Shown here in pieces: positions 16,039-24,139 of a DNA stretch of 64,000 nucleotides. The translations under genes and the position numbers were made by a program. The DNA is from Streptomyces hydrogenans. GTDB lineage: Bacteria > Actinomycetota > Actinomycetes > Streptomycetales > Streptomycetaceae. The stretch's first letter is position 1; each line of letters opens with the position of its first letter. The notes beneath the pieces were generated by a model that ran no database searches, was not told the DNA's origin, and saw only the letters and a program-made list of their open reading frames with translations. The DNA is taken from positions 1 through 64,000 of the forward strand of contig NZ_BNBS01000016.1 of assembly GCF_014656075.1 (NCBI RefSeq), written 5' to 3'.

Positions 16039-18096
16039 GTGCCCGAGGACAGCGCCACAGAGGTCACCGCCGCCGGAATCGCCCGGCTCGCCGGCGTCGG
16101 CAGGGCCGCCGTCAGCAACTGGCGCCGCCGCCACGCGGACTTCCCCAAGCCCGTGGGCGGCACCGAGACCAGTCCCTCCTTCGCCCTCCCCGAGGTCGAG
16201 CGGTGGCTCCGCGCGCAGGGCAAGCTCGCCGAGGTCCCGCTCCGCGAGCGCGTCTGGCAGCAGCTCGCCGGCCACCCCGCCGGCACCCTCACCGGCCTCG
16301 TCCACACCGGAGCCGTCCTGCTGCTCCTGCGCGAGCGGCCCCCCGGCCTCGCCGCGCTCGCGGCCCTCCCCGACCCCCGCTTCACCGACGCCCTGCCCGG
16401 CGCCCTGGAAGAGGTCCTGACCGTCCGCTTCGGCGTCCCCAGGGCCGTGTCCACCCCCACCGCCGGCCAGCTCGCCCCCGCCGCCCCGCTGCTCCGCGCC
16501 GCCGTCGAGCTCGCGGCCGAACTGGGCGGCCCCCGCCAGGCGTTCGAGTTCCTGCTCGGCCGCCACCTGGACGCGAACCCCCGCCAGTACACGCTCACCC
16601 CGCCGCCGCTCGCCGAACTCATGGCCGCCCTCGCCGCGGCCGCGACCGCGAGCGCCGGGGACCCGCCCGCGACCGTCCTCCTCGACCCGGCCTCCGGCAC
16701 CGGCGGCCTCCTGCGCGCCGCCGCCCACCCCGGCACCCTCGCCGTCCAGGACGCCGACCCCGAGCTGGCCGCCCTCTCCGCGCTCCGCCTCGCCCTCCAC
16801 GGCGACGCGGACATCCGCTCCGCCGCGGGCGACACCCTCCGCGCCGACGCCTTCCCCGAGCTGCGCGCCGACACGGTCCTCACCCACCCGCCGTTCAACG
16901 AGCGCGCCTGGGGCCACGACGAGCTGGCCTACGACTCCCGCTGGGAGTACGGCTTCCCCGCCCGCACCGAGTCCGAGCTGGCCTGGGTCCAGCACGCCCT
17001 GGCCCGGCTCCGCGACGGCGGCACCGCCGTCCTCCTCATGCCCCCCGCCGTCGCCTCCCGCCGCTCCGGCCGCCGCATCCGCGCCGACCTCCTGCGCCGC
17101 GGCGCCCTGCGGGCCGTCATCGCCCTCCCGGCCGGCGCCGCGCCGCCGTACGGCATCCCGCTCCACCTCTGGGTCCTGGCCCGCCCCGCCGCCGACCGCC
17201 GCCCCCCGGCCGAGGCCCTCTTCGTCGACACCGCAGGGCTCGTGCCCGACGCCGGCCGCGACAAGCTCCCCTGGACCACCCTGCAGAACGCGGTGCTCGA
17301 CGCCTGGGCCGGCCGCTCCGGCGACGACACCCTGGCCCGCGCGGTCCCCGTCATCGAACTCCTCGACGACGAGGTCGACCTCGCCCCCGCCCGCTACCTC
17401 ACCGCGCCCGACGCGGGCGGCTCCGCCGCCGAACTCGCCGCCGTCCGCGAGCGCCTGGACGCCACCCTGCGCCGCACCCTCACCCTCGCCCCGGACCCCG
17501 AGCCCGCCCGCCCCGCGCCCCGCCCCCTCACCACCGTCGGCGAGCTGGCCCGCACCGGCGCCCTCCAGCTCCGCACCGGCGGCGCCGGCACCGCCCCCGC
17601 CGGCGGCGAGGTCCCCGTCCTCACCGAGCACGACGTGCTCACCGGCGCCGCCCCCTCCGGGACCCTCCCCGAGGCGCCCCAGGGCCAGGCCGAGGAGCCG
17701 GTCCTGGTCCGCGAGGGCGACGTGATCGTGCCCGTCCTCGGCGGCGGCCCCTCCGCCCGCGTCGTCGACGCCGCCACCGCGGGCGCGGCCCTCGGCCGCG
17801 GCCTCCAGCTGCTGCGCCCCGACCCCGACGCCCTCGACCCCTGGTTCCTCGCCGGCTTCCTGCGCGGCACCGCCAACAACCGGCAGGCCAGCAGCTTCGC
17901 CTCCACCGCCACCCGGCTCGACGTCCGCCGCCTCCAGCTGCCCCGGCTGCCGCTCGCCGACCAGCGCCGGCACGGCGAGCGCTACCGCACCCTCGCCGAG
18001 TTCGAGGAGGCCCTCCGGCTCACCGCCCGCCTGGGCGAACAACTGCTCCAGGGCCTCTACGACGGCCTCGCGGACGGAAGCGTTCAACCGGGCTGA
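16039..18096 (+). CDS. HTH-containing N-6 DNA methylase-like protein with altered catalytic motif
   Basis: 685 residues from the GTG at 16039, which has an ideal GGAGG-type site 6 nt upstream. N-terminal HTH at ~5-50 (AAGIARLAGVGRAAVSNWRRRH). The type I HsdM-like adenine methylase fold follows: motif I DPASGTGG at ~216, and at the position of motif IV ([ND]PPF) the sequence is THPPFN with His283, followed by ERAWGHDELAYDSRWEYG. The last ~180 residues resemble an HsdS-type target-recognition half (VREGDVIVPV, DPWFLAGFLRGTANN, LQLPRLPLADQ). No restriction subunit is nearby. The Asn/Asp-to-His change casts doubt on methyltransferase activity; it may act as a DNA-binding regulator. A gene for a membrane protein and then a kinase follow on the same strand. 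Confidence 0.8.
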   Translation: MPEDSATEVTAAGIARLAGVGRAAVSNWRRRHADFPKPVGGTETSPSFALPEVERWLRAQGKLAEVPLRERVWQQLAGHPAGTLTGLVHTGAVLLLLRERPPGLAALAALPDPRFTDALPGALEEVLTVRFGVPRAVSTPTAGQLAPAAPLLRAAVELAAELGGPRQAFEFLLGRHLDANPRQYTLTPPPLAELMAALAAAATASAGDPPATVLLDPASGTGGLLRAAAHPGTLAVQDADPELAALSALRLALHGDADIRSAAGDTLRADAFPELRADTVLTHPPFNERAWGHDELAYDSRWEYGFPARTESELAWVQHALARLRDGGTAVLLMPPAVASRRSGRRIRADLLRRGALRAVIALPAGAAPPYGIPLHLWVLARPAADRRPPAEALFVDTAGLVPDAGRDKLPWTTLQNAVLDAWAGRSGDDTLARAVPVIELLDDEVDLAPARYLTAPDAGGSAAELAAVRERLDATLRRTLTLAPDPEPARPAPRPLTTVGELARTGALQLRTGGAGTAPAGGEVPVLTEHDVLTGAAPSGTLPEAPQGQAEEPVLVREGDVIVPVLGGGPSARVVDAATAGAALGRGLQLLRPDPDALDPWFLAGFLRGTANNRQASSFASTATRLDVRRLQLPRLPLADQRRHGERYRTLAEFEEALRLTARLGEQLLQGLYDGLADGSVQPG

Positions 18097-18111
18097 GGAC
18101 GGGGCTAATCT
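18083..18111 (+). promoter_or_regulatory. Possible internal promoter TTCAAC-N17-TAATCT
   Basis: The hexamers at 18083-18088 and 18106-18111 lie in the last codons and just after the methylase-like gene. They could start an mRNA for the membrane protein and kinase with a ~30-nt leader. Confidence 0.45.
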
Positions 18112-18146
18112 CGTAGCCTGAACAGCCGTCCCTGGGGGGAATTCGC

Positions 18147-18785
18147 ATGTACGGACAGATGCCTGCCGCTCCCGCGCCGAGACCCGGTGGCGGTCCGTCC
18201 GCCGGGACCGTCGCCGTCCGCGTGCTCGTGACGGCCGCCGTGGTGCTCTCCCTCGGGCTGCTCGCCTGGGTGGCGATGCTCCGGCTCGCGATCATGCGCC
18301 GCACGATCCTCGACTGGGCCCTCTTCTGGCTCCAGCTGGCCGCCACCATCGGCTGCTTCGTGCTGCTCCAGGAGGAGGACCAGAACTCCTGGCAGATCAA
18401 CGTCGGCGCCGGCCTGGTCATCGCCATGGCCACCGCCGTGACCGCGCACTACCTGGCGGCCGACATCAAGCACCACCGGGCGTCCGCGCCGGCGGCACCG
18501 GGGCCGTACCCGTCGCTCCCCCCGCACCCGCACGCGCCCGCGTACGGCTACCCGCCGGTGAACCCGGCCACGGCCGTCACCCTCCCCGGCGGCTACCCCC
18601 CGCAGGGCCAGACGCCCAACCCGTACGCGACCCCGACGCCCCACCCGACCCCCACGCCCCACCCGACCCAGGCGCCGACCCCGGCACCGGGCCCGGCCGC
18701 CCCCGCCCACTCCCCCCGCATCGACCAGGTCCGCGCCGAGCTGGACGAACTCAGCGACCTGCTCCGCAAGGACGGCGAGAAGTGA
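18147..18785 (+). CDS. Small membrane protein with Pro-rich cytoplasmic tail
   Basis: 212 residues, no family recognised. A short N-terminal segment is followed by about three hydrophobic helices (residues ~22-48, ~55-75, ~86-104). The C-terminal half is rich in Pro, Tyr and His with a PHPTPTPHPTQAPTPAP repeat, then a charged helix (RIDQVRAELDELSDLLRKDGEK). The stop overlaps the kinase start by 4 bp (GTGA at 18782-18785), so translation is coupled. The kinase has no TM, so this protein could be its membrane partner or substrate (inference). Confidence 0.75.
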   Translation: MYGQMPAAPAPRPGGGPSAGTVAVRVLVTAAVVLSLGLLAWVAMLRLAIMRRTILDWALFWLQLAATIGCFVLLQEEDQNSWQINVGAGLVIAMATAVTAHYLAADIKHHRASAPAAPGPYPSLPPHPHAPAYGYPPVNPATAVTLPGGYPPQGQTPNPYATPTPHPTPTPHPTQAPTPAPGPAAPAHSPRIDQVRAELDELSDLLRKDGEK

Positions 18786-20332
18786 ACGGACGGGTCGTCG
18801 GAGGGCGCTACGAGATCGCCACCGTCATCGGCCAGGGCGGCATGGGCCAGGTGTGGACCGCCTACGACACCCGCCTCGACCGCAGGGTCGCCGTGAAGCT
18901 CCTCAGCCCGACCGCCCTCACCGGCCCCGCCACCGCCGCCGACGAACTGCGCCGCCGCTTCGTCCGCGAGTGCCGGGTCACCGCCCACGTCGACCACCCC
19001 GGCCTCGTCACCGTCCACGACGCCGGCAGCGACGGCGACGACCTCTACCTGGTCATGCAGTACCTCGACGGCGCCGACCTCGCCGACCACCTCGCCGAAC
19101 ACGACCCGTACCCCTGGGAGTGGGCGGTCTGCGTCGCCGCCCAGCTGTGCGCGGTGCTCGCCGCCGTCCACGCGGTGCCGATCGTCCACCGCGACCTCAA
19201 ACCGCGGAACGTGATGATCCGCCCCGACGGCACCGTCACCGTCCTCGACCTCGGCATCGCCGCCGTCCTCGACTCCGACACCACCCGCCTCACCCACACC
19301 GGCGAACCCATCGGCAGCCCCGCCTACATGGCGCCCGAGCAGGCGATGGGCGGCGCCGTCGGCCCGCAGACCGACCTCTACGCCCTCGGCGTCCTGCTCC
19401 ACGAACTCCTCTCGGGGAACGTGCCGTTCGCCGGCTCCACCGCCCTCGGCGTCCTCCACCGCCACCTCTACGAGCCGCCCCTCCCGCTCCGCCAGGTCCG
19501 CCCCGAGGTCCCCGAGACCCTGGAGGCCCTCGTCCTGCGCCTCCTCGCCAAGGACCCCGCCGCCCGTCCCTCCGGAGCGCACGAGGTGTACGAGGCGCTG
19601 CTGCCGCTGCTCCCCGCGCGCGGCGCCCCGTCCGGCCCCCTCGACCCCACCCGCCCGTTCCTGCGCCCGCACGCGCCCTGGCCGGCCGCGCCCCGCCCGG
19701 CTCCCCCGCCCGCCGCCGACCCCCGGGTCGCCGTCCCCGCCCAGCCCGCCGCGCCGCCCGCGCCGCCGCTCCCCGGGCAGCCGCCGCGGGGCGCGGACGT
19801 GGCCGGAGCCGTCGAGCAGGTGAAGCGGCTCCTCGGCGAGGGCGCGCTCACCCAGGCCGTCGACGTGCTCGGCGGGATCCTCCCGGCCGCCGCCGCCGAG
19901 CACGGCGAGGGCTCGCCGGTGGTCCGCATCCTGCGCAAGCAGTACGCGTCCACGCTGATGGACGACGGGCAGTACCGGCGCGCCCTGCCGGAGCTGCGCC
20001 GGCTCGCCGCCGACGACCCGGGCAACGTCCAGTTCGGCCACGACATCGCGCTCTGCCTGGAACAGCTCGGCGAGACCGCCGAGGCCCTCGCCGCCTTCCG
20101 CGCGGTCCTCCCCGCCTTCGAGCGGGGACCCGCGCAGGACCCCGGCCGGGCCTTCGACATCCGGCGCCGCGCCGCCCTGCTGCTCGTCGCGACGGGGCAG
20201 CACGCGGAGGGCCGGGCCGAGCTGAGCCGGCTCCTGCTCGACGCCGAGCGCCTCTACGGCCCGTACCACCCGCTGGCCGACGAACTGCGCCGGGCGCTGG
20301 AGCACCAGCGCCAACTCGGCCGCAGGGGCTGA
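18782..20332 (+). CDS. Soluble Hanks-type Ser/Thr protein kinase with TPR-like C-terminus
   Basis: 516 residues. Kinase domain ~8-270: Gly loop GQGGMGQVW, VAVK with catalytic Lys39, HRDLKPRN with catalytic Asp138, DLG in place of DFG, and APEQ. A Pro/Ala-rich linker (~285-335) leads to a helical C-terminal region (~340-516) with TPR-like repeats (GALTQAVDVL, DDGQYRRALPELRRLAADDPGN, LGETAEALAAFRAVL). There is no membrane segment or PASTA domain, so it differs from PknB. GTG start overlaps the upstream stop. TPR-bearing kinases often bind regulatory partners; the best local candidate is the coupled membrane protein. Confidence 0.92.
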   Translation: MNGRVVGGRYEIATVIGQGGMGQVWTAYDTRLDRRVAVKLLSPTALTGPATAADELRRRFVRECRVTAHVDHPGLVTVHDAGSDGDDLYLVMQYLDGADLADHLAEHDPYPWEWAVCVAAQLCAVLAAVHAVPIVHRDLKPRNVMIRPDGTVTVLDLGIAAVLDSDTTRLTHTGEPIGSPAYMAPEQAMGGAVGPQTDLYALGVLLHELLSGNVPFAGSTALGVLHRHLYEPPLPLRQVRPEVPETLEALVLRLLAKDPAARPSGAHEVYEALLPLLPARGAPSGPLDPTRPFLRPHAPWPAAPRPAPPPAADPRVAVPAQPAAPPAPPLPGQPPRGADVAGAVEQVKRLLGEGALTQAVDVLGGILPAAAAEHGEGSPVVRILRKQYASTLMDDGQYRRALPELRRLAADDPGNVQFGHDIALCLEQLGETAEALAAFRAVLPAFERGPAQDPGRAFDIRRRAALLLVATGQHAEGRAELSRLLLDAERLYGPYHPLADELRRALEHQRQLGRRG

Positions 20333-20433
20333 CGCTCCCCGCGGTCCCGGACGGGTGGGCCGGCCGGGAACACCGGCCGCCCCACTTGATCGTTTTGGCC
20401 GGAATGCGATGGTCGGCGGCGTGAACGGTCCCG

Positions 20434-20439
20434 TACGGT
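20434..20439 (+). promoter_or_regulatory. -10 element TACGGT, probably leaderless
   Basis: TACGGT ends 7 nt before the GTG at 20447; GGAGG also lies just before the start, but a transcript starting at +1 would omit it. Confidence 0.45.
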
Positions 20440-20446
20440 CGGAGGC

Positions 20447-20839
20447 GTGACCCTTCCTTCCGTCCAGCTCAACCACACCGTCGTCTACTCCTCCGACCGC
20501 GCCGCCTCCGCCCACTTCCTCGCCGGGATCCTCGGCCTCCGCGTGGGCGCCCCCTTCGGCCCCTTCCTCCCCGTCGACCTCGCCAACGGCGTGACGCTCG
20601 ACTTCTACCAGGCGCCCGAAGGGCCCATCCAGGACCAGCACTACGCGTTCCTCGTCGAGGACCAGGACTTCGACGCGATGATCGACCGCCTGGAGGCGGC
20701 CGGGGTCACCTATTACGCGGACCCGGCCCACCGGCAGCCGCGTCAGGTGAACACCCTCTTCGGCGGCCGCGGCGCGTACTTCGCCGACCCGGACGGCCAC
20801 AACATGGAGATCATGACGGTCCCGTACGCGCGCCCCTGA
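20447..20839 (+). CDS. VOC (glyoxalase/bleomycin-resistance fold) protein
   Basis: 130 residues with a vicinal-oxygen-chelate fold: LNHTVVYSSDRAASAHFLAGILGL at the start, HYAFLVEDQDFDAMIDRLEAAGVTYYADP in the middle and RGAYFADPDGHNMEIMTVPY at the end. His-containing first strand and the C-terminal Glu are the usual metal ligands. Members range from isomerases to dioxygenases and antibiotic binders; nothing here fixes the substrate. It stands alone between the kinase and a small envelope protein. Confidence 0.85.
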   Translation: MTLPSVQLNHTVVYSSDRAASAHFLAGILGLRVGAPFGPFLPVDLANGVTLDFYQAPEGPIQDQHYAFLVEDQDFDAMIDRLEAAGVTYYADPAHRQPRQVNTLFGGRGAYFADPDGHNMEIMTVPYARP

Positions 20840-20984
20840 TCCCGGGCCGGCGGCCGGGCGGACACCCCGTCAGCATCACGACTCCACAACGTGAGGGGAA
20901 AGGGAAACCCCGTCATCACGATTGTCCGATTTGCGGGTTGTAATGTTCGCGTCTGATCACGTCCACGCCAATCAAGGACCCTTC

Positions 20985-21365
20985 ATGACGACGCCGCCCA
21001 CCCCCTCCGTGCCCCAGCCCGCTTCCTCGCCCGAAGCCCCCAAGAGCAAGAAGGCCCTGAAGAAGATCGGCGGCATCGTCGTGGCGATCGTCGTCGCCGT
21101 GGCCCTGAAGCTCGGCCTTCCGTACCTCACCGGCGACGCGCCGGTGCACGCCAAGGTCGGCGAGTGCGTGGTCGTGACCGGCGCGGAGAACGACCCGAAG
21201 GTCGACACGGCGGACTGCTCCTCCGGCAAGGCCGACCTGTACAAGGTCGAGAAGGTCTTCGAGGACACCTTCGACCTGGAGAAGTGCGGCGCGGAGCTCT
21301 CCGCGCTGGCGCAGCAGCTCGACTCGGACAAGTTCGTCCTGTGCCTGTCCGAGGTCAAGAAGTAG
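20985..21365 (+). CDS. Small membrane-anchored LppU-like protein
   Basis: 126 residues. A Pro-rich N-terminus and basic patch precede one TM (about 29-46, IGGIVVAIVVAVALKLGLPYL). The outer domain VGECVVVTGAENDPKVDTADCSSGKADLYKVEKVF ... CLSEVKK resembles the four-Cys LppU/SCO3897 group of Streptomyces envelope proteins of unknown role. Start ATG at 20985 follows AAGGA; an in-frame upstream ATG lacks a site. A strong hairpin terminator lies 20 bp beyond the stop. Confidence 0.75.
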   Translation: MTTPPTPSVPQPASSPEAPKSKKALKKIGGIVVAIVVAVALKLGLPYLTGDAPVHAKVGECVVVTGAENDPKVDTADCSSGKADLYKVEKVFEDTFDLEKCGAELSALAQQLDSDKFVLCLSEVKK

Positions 21366-21384
21366 CCCCCGTCCCACCGGGTGC

Positions 21385-21422
21385 GGCGAACGGCCGGGAG
21401 CGCGAGCTCCCGGCCGTTCGCC
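21385..21422. terminator. Stem-loop terminator
   Basis: A perfect 17-bp stem (21385-21401 with 21406-21422) closes the stable tetraloop GCGA, just after the LppU-like gene. Confidence 0.9.
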
Positions 21423-21575
21423 GTTTCCGCGCGCGTGACCCGGGGGAGCCGTACGACCCGCACCCGGCGGATCCGTACAACCTTCCGGTGCTCGAAGGGG
21501 TCTTGGCAGCGGCGCACGGGCATACGGTTCCGTTCGCCGTCCCCGTCCCGCGGGACCAGAACGGGAGTCCGCCTC

Positions 21576-22715
21576 GTGAGCCGTACCGCCACCGACGCCC
21601 TGCGCGCAGCCGCCTTCGGCTGCGCCACCGTCGCCCTCGTCCTCCTCCTGGCGCACGACCGGGCCGACGGGCCCCGCCGGGACGTCCTGGCGGCGCTCCT
21701 CGCCGGCGCGGCGTGCGCCGGGGCGTGGGCGTGGGCGACCCGGCGGGAGCCCGCTCCCGTCCGCGGCCCCTTGCCGTGGCGGGGCCTGCCGTCCGTCCTG
21801 CCCCGGAACCCGGTGGACTGGTACACGGTCGCCGGCACGCTGCTCGTGGCCCTCGCGCCCTTCGCGGCGTTCCGGTTCGCCGCCCTCGGCGAGGTGCACG
21901 AGGTGACCCTGGTCCTCGGGTGCCTGCCGCTGTTCTTCTGGGGCCTGGCCGTCCTGCCGGTGCTGGGGACGCTGCTGGTCCGCCGGCTGTCCGAGCGCCA
22001 CCGGCTGCTCGCCCGGGACGCGAAGGCGGGCCGGGTCCCCGCCGTCCGCTTCGAGCTGGAGGACGGCCAGTGGGTGCGGATCATCGACGAGGAGAACCGC
22101 AGGCTCGTCGACCCCCGGCCGGACGTCACGCAGATGCTGAAGCTCCGTGACGCGCGCGGCGACTACTACGGCGTCCAGCTCCTGCGTCCGGGCATCCTCG
22201 GCCCGAGCCCGGTCGGCCAGTTCTCCCGCTTCACCGCCGAGTTCAGGGGCGGACCCGTCTGGGTCATGTGGCCGGACCGCTGGGAGGCGGTCCTCGCGGT
22301 CGCCCGCCGGGGCGGCCCCCTCGCCTACCCCGTGGTCGTCGTCTCCGAGACGGGCGCCATGATCTGGGGCTACTCCGCGATCAGCTGGAGCGACCGCTAC
22401 CTCACCGACCCGGCGAACCGGCTGGCGACCGTCCCCGGCCTGGCGGCCCGCCCGCTCCGGCCCCGACCCGCCTTCCACGCGCCCGTGCACGGCCGTCTGT
22501 TCGCGGGCCTGGGCATCGCCCTGGCGGCCCTGACGCCGCTCCTCCTGGACCTGGTCTCCGGCGCGGCGAGCGCCGCCCTGGGCGGGCTGGCCGCCGTGGC
22601 CGTCGCCGTCACCCCCCTCGTCGTCGCCCACGCGACCGGCCGCCACCCCGACACCACCCGCTGGGACGTCCCGCCGGTCCAGGACTTCCGCGTCCCGAGC
22701 GCCGGGTCCCCCTGA
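21576..22715 (+). CDS. Membrane protein of unknown function
   Basis: 379 residues from the GTG at 21576, which has CGGGAG about 9 nt upstream; the frame is open earlier but overlaps the terminator. Hydrophobic segments at ~8-22, ~30-43, ~72-90, ~98-120 and two near the C-terminus (~308-350) flank a soluble region (~140-300) containing PAVRFELEDGQWVRIIDEENRRLVDPRP and WVMWPDRWEAVLAV. No recognised domain. The gene is followed by a hairpin and then the surface protein gene, so it is probably a separate transcription unit. Confidence 0.7.
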   Translation: MSRTATDALRAAAFGCATVALVLLLAHDRADGPRRDVLAALLAGAACAGAWAWATRREPAPVRGPLPWRGLPSVLPRNPVDWYTVAGTLLVALAPFAAFRFAALGEVHEVTLVLGCLPLFFWGLAVLPVLGTLLVRRLSERHRLLARDAKAGRVPAVRFELEDGQWVRIIDEENRRLVDPRPDVTQMLKLRDARGDYYGVQLLRPGILGPSPVGQFSRFTAEFRGGPVWVMWPDRWEAVLAVARRGGPLAYPVVVVSETGAMIWGYSAISWSDRYLTDPANRLATVPGLAARPLRPRPAFHAPVHGRLFAGLGIALAALTPLLLDLVSGAASAALGGLAAVAVAVTPLVVAHATGRHPDTTRWDVPPVQDFRVPSAGSP

Positions 22716-22721
22716 GGGCGC

Positions 22722-22751
22722 GGCCCCGCTACTGCATTCGACGGCGGGGCC
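22722..22751. terminator. Short stem-loop terminator
   Basis: GGCCCCGC (22722-22729) pairs with GCGGGGCC (22744-22751) across a 14-nt loop, 6 bp after the membrane-protein stop. Confidence 0.6.
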
Positions 22752-22798
22752 GGGCGTGTCAGGGGAGGGCGGTGGCGGGCCCGGCGCAATCTGCTCGT

Positions 22799-24139
22799 AT
22801 GACGAAGAAGCCGTACCCACTGCTCGGGATCGCCGCCTGCACCGTCGCCGCCACGCTGGCCACCGGCGCCCGCCCCGCCGTCGCCGCGACCGTCGACATC
22901 GGCAACCCCGTCGCCGGCGGCAACGGCTTCGGCGTCGTCGTCGAGACCGACGCGCTCCTCGGGTCGACCGAGTCCGAGGGGCCCGTCGCCCTCGGCGGCG
23001 ACCTCGCGTACGGCGCGGGGTACAACGTGGCGCTCAACCACCCGGGCACGTTCACCGTCGGCGACGACCCCCGCCCGACCTCGCTGCTGGTGGGCGGCCG
23101 GATCGACTACGCGGGCAGCAGCCCCGTCGGCGTCCTCAAGGTCCTCCAGAACGGCTACCTGAAGATCGGCGACCTCACCGGCAGCGACGTCGTCACCCAG
23201 GACGCGAACCAGGCCACGGTCAAGACCCGGGTCGTCGCCACCGGCACCGGCCACGACTCCACCCCGCGCGTCGAACTCGGCGTCGAGCAGCCCGCGCTCT
23301 CCGTCGGCCCCCACCCCGGCCTCATGGACTTCACCGGCCTCTTCGCCACCTACCGCGACCGCGCCGACGCGCTGACGGGCTGCGCGGCGAACGTCGAGGT
23401 CCAGGACCCCGGCCGCATCACCCTGGACGGCACCCGCACCAACGTCCTGAGGCTCACCGGCCGGCAGCTCGACGACCTGTCCGAACTGACCTTCCTCGAC
23501 GCGCCGACGAAGTCGGGCCCGCTCGTCATCGACGTGGACACCACCGCCACCGGGGGCGTCTTCACCTGGAACGTCCCGAACCTGGCGGGCGTCAGCGGCG
23601 AGGACGCCCCGTACATCCTGTGGAACTTCGCCGACGCGACCGCGATCACCCTCGCCACCGGCGACTCGGTCGAGGGGACGATCTACGCGCCGCGCGCCCA
23701 CCTCACCGACCTCGACCCCTCCAACATCGAGGGCGACGTCGTCGTCAAGGCCCTCACGGCCGGGCCGCTGGAGGCCACGAGGGCCGCCGACGTCAACGCC
23801 GGCGAGATCCACTACTTCCCCTTCGCGGCCGAACTGAGCTGCGAGGACACCTCGCCGACCCCCTCCCCGAGCCCCTCCACGACGGAGCCGTCCCCGGACC
23901 CGTCGACGACCGAGCCGTCCCCGGACCCGTCGACCACCGAGCCGTCCCCCGAGCCGTCCACGACCGAGCCGACGACCCCCGCCCCGGAACCCTCCACCAC
24001 CGAGCCCGGCGGCTACGGCGACGACGGTGACGAACTCGCCGACAGCGGTGCCGGCCCCGCCGTCTACACGGCCGCCGCCCTCGCCGCGCTCTGCGCCGTC
24101 GGCGGAGTGCTGCTGGTCCGGCGGTCCCGGCGCCGCTGA
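22799..24139 (+). CDS. Choice-of-anchor A family surface protein with sortase-like tail
   Basis: 446 residues. Signal peptide ~1-31 (LGIAACTVAATLATGARPAVAA), then a choice-of-anchor A domain (~34-345; GNPVAGGNGFGVVVETDALL, VEGTIYAPRAHLTDLDPSNIEGDVVVK). A Pro/Ser/Thr/Glu stalk of repeated STTEPSPDP units follows. The C-terminus has LADSG, a TM (AVYTAAALAALCAVGGVLLV) and RRSRRR, the layout of a sortase substrate, but Ser replaces Thr of the usual Streptomyces LAxTG signal. A weak -10 (CAATCT, 22787-22792) lies 6 nt before the ATG, suggesting a leaderless mRNA. The last 76 bp overlap, antisense, the end of the YfhO-like gene. Confidence 0.85.
   Translation: MTKKPYPLLGIAACTVAATLATGARPAVAATVDIGNPVAGGNGFGVVVETDALLGSTESEGPVALGGDLAYGAGYNVALNHPGTFTVGDDPRPTSLLVGGRIDYAGSSPVGVLKVLQNGYLKIGDLTGSDVVTQDANQATVKTRVVATGTGHDSTPRVELGVEQPALSVGPHPGLMDFTGLFATYRDRADALTGCAANVEVQDPGRITLDGTRTNVLRLTGRQLDDLSELTFLDAPTKSGPLVIDVDTTATGGVFTWNVPNLAGVSGEDAPYILWNFADATAITLATGDSVEGTIYAPRAHLTDLDPSNIEGDVVVKALTAGPLEATRAADVNAGEIHYFPFAAELSCEDTSPTPSPSPSTTEPSPDPSTTEPSPDPSTTEPSPEPSTTEPTTPAPEPSTTEPGGYGDDGDELADSGAGPAVYTAAALAALCAVGGVLLVRRSRRR

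Noticed and set aside
16039..18096. Complete restriction-modification system
   Set aside because: No endonuclease or separate specificity gene adjacent, and the methylase catalytic motif is altered.
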